A DNA stretch of 64,000 nucleotides. Source: Algoriphagus vanfongensis DSM 17529 (GTDB lineage Bacteria > Bacteroidota > Bacteroidia > Cytophagales > Cyclobacteriaceae). The stretch is from contig NZ_KE386906.1 in NCBI RefSeq assembly GCF_000429465.1, positions 248,001 through 312,000 of the forward strand, written 5' to 3'. Numbering within the stretch: position 1 is the stretch's first letter; each line of letters begins with the position of its first letter. Below are positions 24,547-31,785 of this stretch, one piece after another. Made by a program: the position numbers and the translations under genes. Below the pieces are notes generated by a model, which made no database searches, had not been told where the DNA came from, and worked only from the letters and a program-made list of their open reading frames with translations.

Positions 24547-24579
24547 GGCAAGTCTATTTGGATTTACATTTTGTGTGGG

Positions 24580-24607
24580 CAAAGATACTAAGGGGGACTG
24601 TTTCAAA
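24580..24607 (-). promoter_or_regulatory. possible ald promoter
   Basis: On the minus strand TATCTTTG (24587-24580) fits the TAnnTTTG -7 element, and TTTG (24607-24604) lies 16 nt upstream, a shorter spacer than the usual 19-21. The predicted start point is about 27 nt before the ATG. Confidence 0.4.
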
Positions 24608-24891
24608 AGCAATTTTTAGAATAGTATTTGGTCTCATTTTGAAAAAAGTCAATAATCAGCATAATATTCTGATTTTTATTCTGAGGATTATGAATCTTTC
24701 AAAAATCAAATTTTAAAAGTTGAAAATTCTGAAAATTAAATTTGGATAAAAAGCTGGTTTACAGTAGAATATAGGTTTGTATTTTTCAAATAAATTTAAA
24801 GAAATAAATGGAATATCAGAATAAAATTTTGATAACGTGTTTTAAATTGTTGGATTGCCAAATTTTAGTCTGAAAATATCTATTGATTAAA

Positions 24892-24922
24892 TTTGCAAAA
24901 AAAAAGTATTTGGCTATTTTTG
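24892..24922 (+). promoter_or_regulatory. promoter of the E1 dehydrogenase gene
   Basis: TTTG at 24892-24895 and TATTTTTG at 24915-24922 are separated by exactly 19 nt, matching the Bacteroidota primary sigma consensus (TTTG-N19-TAnnTTTG). The start point would be near 24929, leaving a leader of about 50 nt before the ATG at 24978. Confidence 0.65.
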
Positions 24923-24977
24923 GTCTGCATAGAAAAAGTGCTCTTATAGACCCAAATAACTTTAGCAAACAAATCAA

Positions 24978-27392
24978 ATGGCAGAAGTAGAACTTAGTAA
25001 AAAAAGTCGCCCCGGCTATCTCAATGACCCTGAGGCAATTCTGGAAGATTTCAGAGTGGCCATGATCAGTAGACATGCTTCCCTGATGGGAAGAAAAGAG
25101 GTTTTCATGGGAAAGGCCAAGTTTGGGATTTTTGGAGATGGCAAAGAGCTCGCCCAGATTGCTATGGCCCGTGCCTTCCAGATTGGAGACTTTAGATCCG
25201 GATATTATCGGGATCAGACCTTTATGATGGCTTTGGGCGAACTTAGCGTGCAGCAGTATTTTGCGCAGCTCTATGCGCATACGGATGTCAAAGCGGAGCC
25301 TGCCAGTGCAGGTAGACTGATGAATGGTCACTTTGCTACCCGTTCCTTGAATGAGGACGGTACTTGGAAAGAATTGACCAAAATGTATAATTCTGCGGCG
25401 GATATCTCTCCGACAGCAGCACAGATGCCAAAACTTCTAGGATTGGCCTATGCATCCAAAGTATATCGGGAGAATAAGGGATTGAAGCACCTGACTCAGT
25501 TTTCTATTCAAGGAAATGAAGTCGCTTGGGGTTCTATAGGCAATGCTTCTACCTCTGAAGGGATGTTTTTTGAAAGCATCAATGCTGCGGGTGTGATGCA
25601 AGTGCCAATGGTCATCGCTATATGGGATGATGGATTCGGTATTTCTGTGCCGCAGGAGTACCATACCACGAAGGGAAGTATTTCGGAAGTGTTGGCTGGA
25701 TTTCAGCGAACAGAAGAAAAAGCTGGCATAGAGATTATCAATGTGAAAGGATGGGACTATGAAGGTCTTTTGGAGGCTTTCATGGAAGCGGGGCAACTAG
25801 CAAGAAAGTCCCACATACCGGTGATGATCCATGTGGAAGAGATGACGCAGCCACAAGGACACAGTACTTCCGGATCCCATGAGCGCTACAAGTCAGCAGA
25901 GCGACTGGCCTGGGAGGCGGAATGGGATTGTAATAAGAAATTCAGAGAGTATATTCTCAAAAACAATATTGCAACGGCAGATGCTTTGGATGAAATAGAA
26001 GCCGAAGCCAAAGCACAGGTAAGAAAGGAAAAAGATGCAGCTTGGCAGGCTTTCAGTAGTCAGATTAAATCTGAACTGCAGGAAGTGGTCGGTCTCATCC
26101 GAGAGGCAGCACAGAGTTCCACGCGAAAAGTAGTGCTTGAGCAGATGCTGCATGAGTTGCAAAAGACCATCAACCCTATCCGAAAGGATGTGGTGTCCAC
26201 CGTGAGGAAAACCTTGCTGATTTTGCGAAATGAGCAAAATCAAGCCAAGGATGCTTTGAAAGTTTGGTATGCAGCTCAGCAAGAGCTGAATTACGATCGC
26301 TACAATAGCCATCTATATGCTGAGACAGAAGGATCGGTGCTGAATGTGGAGGAAGTTCCGGCTCAGTTTGGAGAGCACAGTCCCACAGTAGATGGTCGTG
26401 AAATTCTTCAGGCTTATTTTGATAAAAAGTTAGAGAATGATCCACGATTCTTTGCGTTTGGAGAAGATGTAGGGAAGATCGGGGATGTCAACCAAGCATT
26501 TGCAGGATTACAGGCCAAGCATGGCGAATGGAGAGTTTCCGATACTGGTATCCGGGAATGTACGATCGTAGGACAGGGAATCGGAGCAGCACTTAGAGGG
26601 CTTCGACCAGTGGCAGAGATTCAGTATTTGGATTATTTGCTTTATGGATTGCAGATGCTATCTGATGATTTGGCGTCACTTCATTATCGCACCAAGGGAG
26701 GGCAAAAAGCACCTTTGATTATTCGTACTCGAGGTCATAGACTGGAAGGAGTATGGCATTCGGGTTCTCCGATGGGGATGATTTTGTCCTCACTTCAAGG
26801 AATGGTCGTCTGTGTTCCGAGAGACATGACTCAGGCAGCAGGGATGTACAATACACTGTTGCTGTCGGATGATCCTGCTATTATGATCGAGTGTCTCAAT
26901 GGCTACCGATTGAAAGAGCAATTGCCTGAAAACCTCAATGAATTCACCGTGCCTCTTGGAAAACCAGAGGTACTTCGTGAAGGCTCTGCTATCACAGTAG
27001 TGACGTATGGCTCCATGTGTAGAATAGTGATGGAAGCAGCGGCTGAACTGGCAGAAATAGGAATCGATGTAGAGGTGATAGATGTCCAGACTTTGTTGCC
27101 ATTTGATGTGCATGGAGTAATCGGACAATCTGTGAAAAAAACCAGCAGAGTTTTGTTTGCAGATGAAGATGTACCTGGTGGGGCTAGTGCATTTATGATG
27201 CAGCAGGCAATGGACGTTCAGAAAATCTTCAAATCCTTGGATTCTGAGCCGCAGACACTCACTGCCAAAGCCCATAGGCCTGCATATTCATCAGATGGGG
27301 ATTATTTCTCCAAGCCTAGCGTAGATGATGTGGTAGAGAAAGTCTACGGATTGATTCATGAATCAGACCCTAAGAGATTTCCCGCTTTATGA
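24978..27392 (+). CDS. 2-oxoacid dehydrogenase E1, alpha and beta subunits fused
   Basis: An 804-residue cytoplasmic enzyme combining both E1 subunits. Residues about 20-340 are E1 alpha with the ThDP/Mg loop (GNASTSEGMFFE and IWDDGFGIS). A helical linker occupies about 345-460, and residues about 470-800 are E1 beta (FAFGEDVGKIGDVNQAFAGL, the Glu-bearing TGIRECTIVGQGIGAAL, RTRGHRLEGVWHSGSP, DEDVPGGASAFMMQQ). It most resembles the branched-chain 2-oxoisovalerate type, decarboxylating an oxoacid for transfer to an E2 lipoyl protein. No E2 or E3 is adjacent. Fused E1 is common in Bacteroidota. A strong promoter lies upstream and a terminator after it. Confidence 0.9.
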   Translation: MAEVELSKKSRPGYLNDPEAILEDFRVAMISRHASLMGRKEVFMGKAKFGIFGDGKELAQIAMARAFQIGDFRSGYYRDQTFMMALGELSVQQYFAQLYAHTDVKAEPASAGRLMNGHFATRSLNEDGTWKELTKMYNSAADISPTAAQMPKLLGLAYASKVYRENKGLKHLTQFSIQGNEVAWGSIGNASTSEGMFFESINAAGVMQVPMVIAIWDDGFGISVPQEYHTTKGSISEVLAGFQRTEEKAGIEIINVKGWDYEGLLEAFMEAGQLARKSHIPVMIHVEEMTQPQGHSTSGSHERYKSAERLAWEAEWDCNKKFREYILKNNIATADALDEIEAEAKAQVRKEKDAAWQAFSSQIKSELQEVVGLIREAAQSSTRKVVLEQMLHELQKTINPIRKDVVSTVRKTLLILRNEQNQAKDALKVWYAAQQELNYDRYNSHLYAETEGSVLNVEEVPAQFGEHSPTVDGREILQAYFDKKLENDPRFFAFGEDVGKIGDVNQAFAGLQAKHGEWRVSDTGIRECTIVGQGIGAALRGLRPVAEIQYLDYLLYGLQMLSDDLASLHYRTKGGQKAPLIIRTRGHRLEGVWHSGSPMGMILSSLQGMVVCVPRDMTQAAGMYNTLLLSDDPAIMIECLNGYRLKEQLPENLNEFTVPLGKPEVLREGSAITVVTYGSMCRIVMEAAAELAEIGIDVEVIDVQTLLPFDVHGVIGQSVKKTSRVLFADEDVPGGASAFMMQQAMDVQKIFKSLDSEPQTLTAKAHRPAYSSDGDYFSKPSVDDVVEKVYGLIHESDPKRFPAL

Positions 27393-27417
27393 TTCTTTGA
27401 GAAGATATATTAAAATG

Positions 27418-27448
27418 AAAAAAGGCGGTGAATATTCACCGCCTTTTT
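27418..27448. terminator. bidirectional terminator
   Basis: A perfect palindrome (arms 27424-27433 and 27434-27443, GGCGGTGAAT) is bordered by an A run on the left and a T run on the right. It lies between the convergent E1 gene (ends 27392) and the lipoprotein gene (ends 27453) and serves both. Confidence 0.92.
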
Positions 27449-27452
27449 CGTT

Positions 27453-28133
27453 TTATTGGGATGTGGACCTGGTGATCTGCCTTAATGTAACCTCACTGCT
27501 GGAAACTTCATTGCTTCGATTGAGCTGACGGTCTTGAATTTGCACATCCACACGGATAGTGTCATTTCTAAAGATTGCTTCCCATCCAGACGAAAGCATT
27601 CCATATTTGATATTTCCTTCTACTGATTGACCCTCTTCTGAAGTGAGGATTCGTGGAAAACGACCGTTAAAAGTGGTGTAGTAGGGAGGATCTTGCCATC
27701 TGAACTCAGTGAATTGTCCGTTCCTCTTAATAAAGAACTTGATGAAAATATTGTATTGATTTGGGTTTTGCTCTACCCAAATTGTGTCTTTGACAGTTTG
27801 ATTGTTGACAATTGGGTCGATCGCCCAGTCTATCGGGTTGTAGCTGGGAGCTTCCGGGGGACGATTACTATAGGTGATCAGATTGCCTGCAGCATCCCGC
27901 TGGAAATTGACAGAGTTGAATGGTGGATCGTCATCTGTCGCGCTCAGGCCTAGATCTCCCTCGGCATCTTGAAAGTCTATGCCGACTATGAGCGAATCAG
28001 CACCAGAGGTTGGGACGTATTCCAGCGACTCAAAAGTAATGGAAGGAACTGTTGGGAAATTATCCGGAGGGTTGACACAGCTCGCTGCCGTGGCACTTAA
28101 AAAGATTATTCCTAAATAACTTTTGAAACGCAT
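27453..28133 (-). CDS. hypothetical lipoprotein
   Basis: From the ATG at 28133 it has 226 residues and a lipoprotein signal (MRFKSYLGIIFLSATAASC, Cys at 19); the open frame to 28235 would place about 34 extra residues before it. The mature part is beta-rich, with an early DSLIVGIDFQDAEGDLGLS segment and later VDVQIQDRQLNRSN, suggesting Ig- or cadherin-like strands with acidic, possibly calcium-binding loops. I recall similar small lipoproteins across Cytophagales with no assigned role. It is divergent from the LuxE-like gene with 64 nt between starts. Confidence 0.75.
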   Translation of the reverse strand: MRFKSYLGIIFLSATAASCVNPPDNFPTVPSITFESLEYVPTSGADSLIVGIDFQDAEGDLGLSATDDDPPFNSVNFQRDAAGNLITYSNRPPEAPSYNPIDWAIDPIVNNQTVKDTIWVEQNPNQYNIFIKFFIKRNGQFTEFRWQDPPYYTTFNGRFPRILTSEEGQSVEGNIKYGMLSSGWEAIFRNDTIRVDVQIQDRQLNRSNEVSSSEVTLRQITRSTSQ

Positions 28134-28197
28134 AAGGGATTTTAATTTTACAACCAGAATCGAAAAGTGTCTGGCCATTGATGCAAAATATAAAACG

Positions 28198-29193
28198 ATG
28201 CAGGAATTTAAAAGTTTTTCTGATAGACTGAGCAAATTAAAGCCAGAGGAGTTTGAGGACTTCGCGTTGGATGTTTTTAGGTTTCAAGCTCAAGAAAACC
28301 CAGTTTATCGCTCTTACCTAGCGGCTAGAAAAATCAATCCCTTGACTATCAGTGAGCTGAAAAGTATTCCCTTTCTGCCGATTCGCTTTTTCAAGGATTT
28401 CGATGTGATAGCAGGAAAAATCACAGATTACGAAGGATTTTATTCCAGTTCGGGCACTACGGGGATGATCACCAGCAAGCATTACTTCTGGTCTCAAAGC
28501 GGGTATTTGGAGCATGCACAGCAAATTTTCGAGGAGAGTTTTGGTTCACTTCAAGACTATCATGTGCTGGCTCTGCTTCCTGCATATCTGGAGAGAAAAG
28601 GCAGTAGCTTGGTGGCGATGGCGGATCATTTTATTCAGGTTTCACAATCCGAGCATTCTGGATTTTATCTATACAATGAAGAGGAGCTTTTGGCTAAGCT
28701 GGATTTGCTCAAATCTGATTCTAAGAAAGTATTGCTTTTAGGGGTGACGTTTGCATTATTGGATCTGGCTGAATCTGGTAGGGCTTTTTCTCCCATGAAA
28801 AACCTAATCGTCATGGAGACGGGAGGGATGAAAGGACGTCGAAAAGAAATGATTCGAGAGGAAGTTCATGAGGTTCTTTGTGACTTCTTTCATGTGGATA
28901 TGATCCATTCTGAATACGGAATGACAGAAATGATGTCTCAAGCGTATTCAAAAGGGAGGGGCGTCTATACCTTACCGAAGAGTATGCGCGTTTTATTGAG
29001 AGATATCAATGATCCGCTATCTTGGTCGAGTAGATCTCAGGGTGGGATCAACGTGATTGACCTGGGAAATTTTCACTCTTGTGCGTTTCTGGAAACACAG
29101 GATTTGGGTAGGATGGGGGAGGATGGGACGCTGGAGGTACTCGGTAGATTTGACAACTCAGAGATCAGAGGTTGCAATCTTCTGGTTCAGTAA
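28198..29193 (+). CDS. LuxE-like acyl-protein synthetase / acyltransferase
   Basis: From the ATG at 28198 it has 331 residues; a TTG at 28123 extends the frame but overlaps the divergent lipoprotein. It matches the LuxE/acyl-protein synthetase family of ANL-type enzymes. It has YSSSGTTGMITSKH (about 84-97, the adenylate phosphate loop), VMETGGMKGRRKEMIREEV (about 203-221), HSEYGMTEMMSQAYS (about 238-252) and the GRFDNSEIRGCNLLV end. LuxE activates fatty acids as acyl-AMP and transfers them to a Cys; Bacteroidota members usually lie outside lux operons, and the acyl acceptor here is unknown. The small lipoprotein gene follows 51 nt downstream. Confidence 0.88.
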   Translation: MQEFKSFSDRLSKLKPEEFEDFALDVFRFQAQENPVYRSYLAARKINPLTISELKSIPFLPIRFFKDFDVIAGKITDYEGFYSSSGTTGMITSKHYFWSQSGYLEHAQQIFEESFGSLQDYHVLALLPAYLERKGSSLVAMADHFIQVSQSEHSGFYLYNEEELLAKLDLLKSDSKKVLLLGVTFALLDLAESGRAFSPMKNLIVMETGGMKGRRKEMIREEVHEVLCDFFHVDMIHSEYGMTEMMSQAYSKGRGVYTLPKSMRVLLRDINDPLSWSSRSQGGINVIDLGNFHSCAFLETQDLGRMGEDGTLEVLGRFDNSEIRGCNLLVQ

Positions 29194-29244
29194 TTGCTTA
29201 AAAAATATTAATTGGACATATTTGAACAGCCTAAAGACAAATTC

Positions 29245-29364
29245 ATGAAAAAATTAGCCACTATCGCACTTTTGATCGGAGTTTTAGCATTGGGAGCCTG
29301 TGCTTCCAGCAAGCCTTGTCCTGCATACGCTAAGGCATCTGTAGATCAAAGAGCAAACGGATAA
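29245..29364 (+). CDS. 39-residue lipoprotein
   Basis: A very short gene: ATG at 29245, TAA ending at 29364. The product starts MKKLATIALLIGVLALGACAS, an ideal SPII signal with the lipobox Cys at residue 19, leaving only 21 mature residues (C-A-S-S-K-P-C-P-A-Y-A then a short polar tail). I recall a set of similarly tiny Bacteroidota lipoproteins with a KPCPAY motif just after the lipid anchor. A good terminator starts at its stop codon, which supports a real transcript. The function is unknown. Confidence 0.8.
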   Translation: MKKLATIALLIGVLALGACASSKPCPAYAKASVDQRANG

Positions 29365-29400
29365 AAAATATGCTGACTATCAATAGTCAGCATATTTTTT
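29363..29400. terminator. shared terminator overlapping a stop codon
   Basis: A 12-bp perfect stem (29369-29380 with 29383-29394, TATGCTGACTAT) has a 2-nt centre and A/T runs on both sides. It serves the small lipoprotein on the plus strand. On the minus strand its right arm contains the last codons of the sigma-54 regulator gene, so coding and terminator sequence are shared. Confidence 0.88.
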
Positions 29401-30537
29401 TATGTCTTCTAGGCTGATGGTGGGTTCTCCCAAAATCACCAGTCTTTCCACTACATTTCTTAATTCCCGGATGTTGCCTGTCCAAGGGTATTCTTGGAGC
29501 TTGGCAATGGCATCTTTGGTAATGCCTTTTTTTGCATCTCCATTTTCGGCAGAAATATCCTGAAGAAACTTATCCACTAATAGCGGGATGTCGTCTTTTC
29601 TATCTTTCAAGGCAGGTACTTGGATCAAAATCACACTTAGACGATGGTACAGATCTTCTCTAAATTTGCCCTCTTCAATTTCTTTCTTTAGATCCTTATT
29701 GGTCGCTGCCAGTACGCGCACATCCACCTTGATGTCTTTGTCGCTACCGACTCGATTGATGAGATTTTCCTGAAGGGCACGGAGTACTTTGGACTGGGCC
29801 GATAAGGACATGTCTCCGATTTCATCCAAAAATAGAGTGCCGCCTTGCGCCTGTTCAAATTTTCCTGCGCGCTGCTTGTGAGCTGATGTGAAAGCGCCTT
29901 TTTCATGACCAAAAAGCTCTGATTCGATCAGTTCTGATGGGATGGCCGCGCAATTGACAGCCACAAATGGTGCAGACGAGCGATTACTTTTTTGATGGAT
30001 CCAATGAGCCACGAGTTCCTTGCCTGTACCATTAGGTCCAGTGATCAGTACTCGGGCATCTGTCGGTGCTACTTTCTCAATGGTTTCTTTGACTTGAAGG
30101 ATAGGCTTGGACTCACCGACCATGTCAAATTTCTTGGAAAGCTTCTTTTTAAGAACTTTAGTTTCCGTGACCAGATTTTTCTTGTCCAGAGCATTGCGCA
30201 CAGTTAGAAGCAGACGATTGAGGTCTGGCGGCTTGGGTATGAAATCAAAAGCTCCTTTTTTGGTGGCTTCCACGGCAGTTTCGATGCTGCCATGGGCAGA
30301 TATCATGATGAATTGCGGAGATTTTTCCAGTGATTTGGCATGATCCAATACTTCAATGCCATCCATTTTAGGCATTTTGACATCACAGAGGACCAGATCA
30401 AAATCTTCATCTTTGAGTTTATTGAGTCCTTCTTCACCATCTTGGGCTTCGCTGACATCGTATTTTTCGTATTCGAGTATTTCTCTAAGGGTGGCTCTGA
30501 TGACTTTTTCGTCATCGATGATCAGGATTTTTGGCAT
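29380..30537 (-). CDS. sigma-54-interacting response regulator without DNA-binding domain
   Basis: A 385-residue NtrC-like protein. A receiver domain occupies 1-120 (phospho-acceptor D52 in LVLCDVKMPKMDG, with DDE near residue 9). The AAA+ domain runs from about 140 to 370, with Walker A GPNGTGKE, Walker B GGTLFLDEIGD, and the sigma-54 contact loop as GAFTSA instead of GAFTGA. The protein stops just after the AAA+ lid (LVILGEPTISLEDIKKYADY), so the Fis-type HTH of usual 450-480-residue members is missing. Such short forms occur in Bacteroidota. It may activate from solution or through a partner. No kinase gene is adjacent; rnpB lies immediately upstream. Confidence 0.92.
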   Translation of the reverse strand: MPKILIIDDEKVIRATLREILEYEKYDVSEAQDGEEGLNKLKDEDFDLVLCDVKMPKMDGIEVLDHAKSLEKSPQFIMISAHGSIETAVEATKKGAFDFIPKPPDLNRLLLTVRNALDKKNLVTETKVLKKKLSKKFDMVGESKPILQVKETIEKVAPTDARVLITGPNGTGKELVAHWIHQKSNRSSAPFVAVNCAAIPSELIESELFGHEKGAFTSAHKQRAGKFEQAQGGTLFLDEIGDMSLSAQSKVLRALQENLINRVGSDKDIKVDVRVLAATNKDLKKEIEEGKFREDLYHRLSVILIQVPALKDRKDDIPLLVDKFLQDISAENGDAKKGITKDAIAKLQEYPWTGNIRELRNVVERLVILGEPTISLEDIKKYADY

Positions 30538-30558
30538 AGGGCTAAGTTAAAAGAAAAA

Positions 30559-30955
30559 GTGCAAGTCTATAAGCCGGGTTCTGTATTCCAATGGAATGCC
30601 TGTCATTTATCTAGCCCTGACCTTGCGATCAGGATCTATCGATCTACCCACCCCGGATTCCCGTCTAGCGGGAGTCGAACGAGCAGCTCTTTGCCCGAGG
30701 CCTATTTGATCTTTCAACCCATAAGGTTTGCCATGCTCCCGATGTCACCATCGGGACGGTGGGCTCTTACCCCACCTTTTCACCCTTACCCCATCCCGAT
30801 AGCTATCGGGGGCGGGGCGGTATATTTTCTGTGGCACTAGCTGTATGCCTGCCGTCACCAGCAGACACCCTTCCCGTTAGGAAGTATGGCGCTCTATGTT
30901 GCCCGGACTTTCCTCCCCAAATCATAAAGATCTGGAGCGACAAGCCGACTTGCAC
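30559..30955 (-). ncRNA. rnpB: RNase P RNA (bacterial type A)
   Basis: On the minus strand the ends pair as a perfect 9-bp P1 (30947-30955 with 30559-30567). The universal GGGAGGAAAGTCCGGGC block is near the 5' end, and the 3' end has the ACAGAACCCGGCTTATAG element. Inner segments such as GGTGACGGCAGG and CGGGCAAAGAGCTGC are also typical. The length of 397 nt is normal. Peripheral helices contain CCCGATAGCTATCGGG (30795-30810) and a second CCCGATG/CATCGGG hairpin. It is the catalytic RNA that matures tRNA 5' ends. Confidence 0.96.
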
Positions 30956-31117
30956 CTTGCAAATTACGTGATTTTGAAGGATTCGGTTCGGGATTTTTTA
31001 AACTCTCCAGCGAATTGTAAAAAAATCTAAAAAAATCTCCGAATAGTAAACTTTTTCCGCCAGCTTCTGTTTGACATATCGAAGGCTAGCAAAAGCTTTT
31101 CTTCATAGTGCTGGGTT

Positions 31118-31152
31118 GAACCGCTTCTTCATAAGGAGGCGGTTCTTTTTTT
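31118..31152 (+). terminator. orphan terminator between rnpB and DUF3109
   Basis: GAACCGC (31118-31124) pairs with GCGGTTC (31139-31145), with further pairing inside, followed by seven Ts. It is oriented with the plus strand, where no gene precedes it; rnpB leaves in the other direction. It may end a short transcript or block antisense transcription. Confidence 0.75.
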
Positions 31153-31169
31153 ATGCCCTCAGCGAGGCC

Positions 31170-31198
31170 TTGCATTCCGAGTGGCTTCCTTACCTTTG
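31170..31198 (+). promoter_or_regulatory. possible promoter of the DUF3109 gene
   Basis: TACCTTTG at 31191-31198 matches TAnnTTTG, with TTG at 31170-31172, an 18-nt spacer. The ATG at 31212 lies only 13 nt downstream, so the leader would be very short. Confidence 0.4.
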
Positions 31199-31211
31199 CA
31201 AAAAAAAGCAT

Positions 31212-31775
31212 ATGATTCTGGTAGGTAATGCGGTGCTCTCCGATGATATCAAGGAGAATTTTTTCGTTTGTGATTTGGAAGCTTGCAAGGGTGCATGCTG
31301 CGTGGAAGGTGATGCAGGAGCTCCTTTGGAGGATGATGAAACCAAGATCTTGGAAGAGATCTATCCAGTGGTCAAAGACTACCTCACTCCTGAAGGACGT
31401 GCGGTCATAGAAAAGCAAGGTACTTGGGTCATTGACAAAGACGGAGACAAAGGTACTCCTACCATTGGGGACAATAGGGAGTGTGCCTATGCCCTCTATG
31501 ACGAAAGGGGAATCCTCAAATGCGGAATAGAGGAGGCCTACTTAGATGGTAAGATTTCCTGGAAAAAGCCCATTTCCTGTCATATGTACCCGATCCGTGT
31601 GACCAAATACGATGAATTTGAAGCGCTGAACTATGACAGATGGCATATCTGTGATCCTGCTTGTCATCTGGGCAAAAGCCTTCAGGTGCCCCTTTACAAA
31701 TTCCTCAAAGATGCACTGGTAAGGAAATACGGGGAAGCTTGGTATCAAGAATTGCTACAAGAAATAGAAGGCTAG
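31212..31775 (+). CDS. DUF3109 family cysteine-rich protein
   Basis: A 187-residue cytoplasmic protein from the ATG at 31212 ([22 protein letters not shown]); the longer open frame from 31071 runs through a terminator and is rejected. Conserved cysteines are in [11 protein letters not shown] (about 18-28), [27 protein letters not shown] and CDPACHLG, and could bind a metal or Fe-S cluster, as proposed for the related YkgJ/CxxCxxCC group. DUF3109 is near universal in Bacteroidota and of unknown function. Confidence 0.9.
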   Translation: MILVGNAVLSDDIKENFFVCDLEACKGACCVEGDAGAPLEDDETKILEEIYPVVKDYLTPEGRAVIEKQGTWVIDKDGDKGTPTIGDNRECAYALYDERGILKCGIEEAYLDGKISWKKPISCHMYPIRVTKYDEFEALNYDRWHICDPACHLGKSLQVPLYKFLKDALVRKYGEAWYQELLQEIEG

Positions 31776-31785
31776 AGGAGATGGT

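Larger units (their letters stand above)
24547..24977. other. divergent AT-rich promoter region between ald and the E1 gene
   Basis: No gene is supported in this 431-nt gap. It is rich in A/T runs and carries at least one Bacteroidota-type promoter in each direction, listed separately. The length and AT content leave room for further regulator sites. Confidence 0.6.

Noticed and set aside
24816..25331. 171-codon minus-strand frame over the E1 promoter and start
   Set aside because: It is antisense to a clear enzyme gene and has no family features.
31071..31211. N-terminal extension of the DUF3109 protein
   Set aside because: It would run through a strong terminator hairpin and adds residues not seen in the family.
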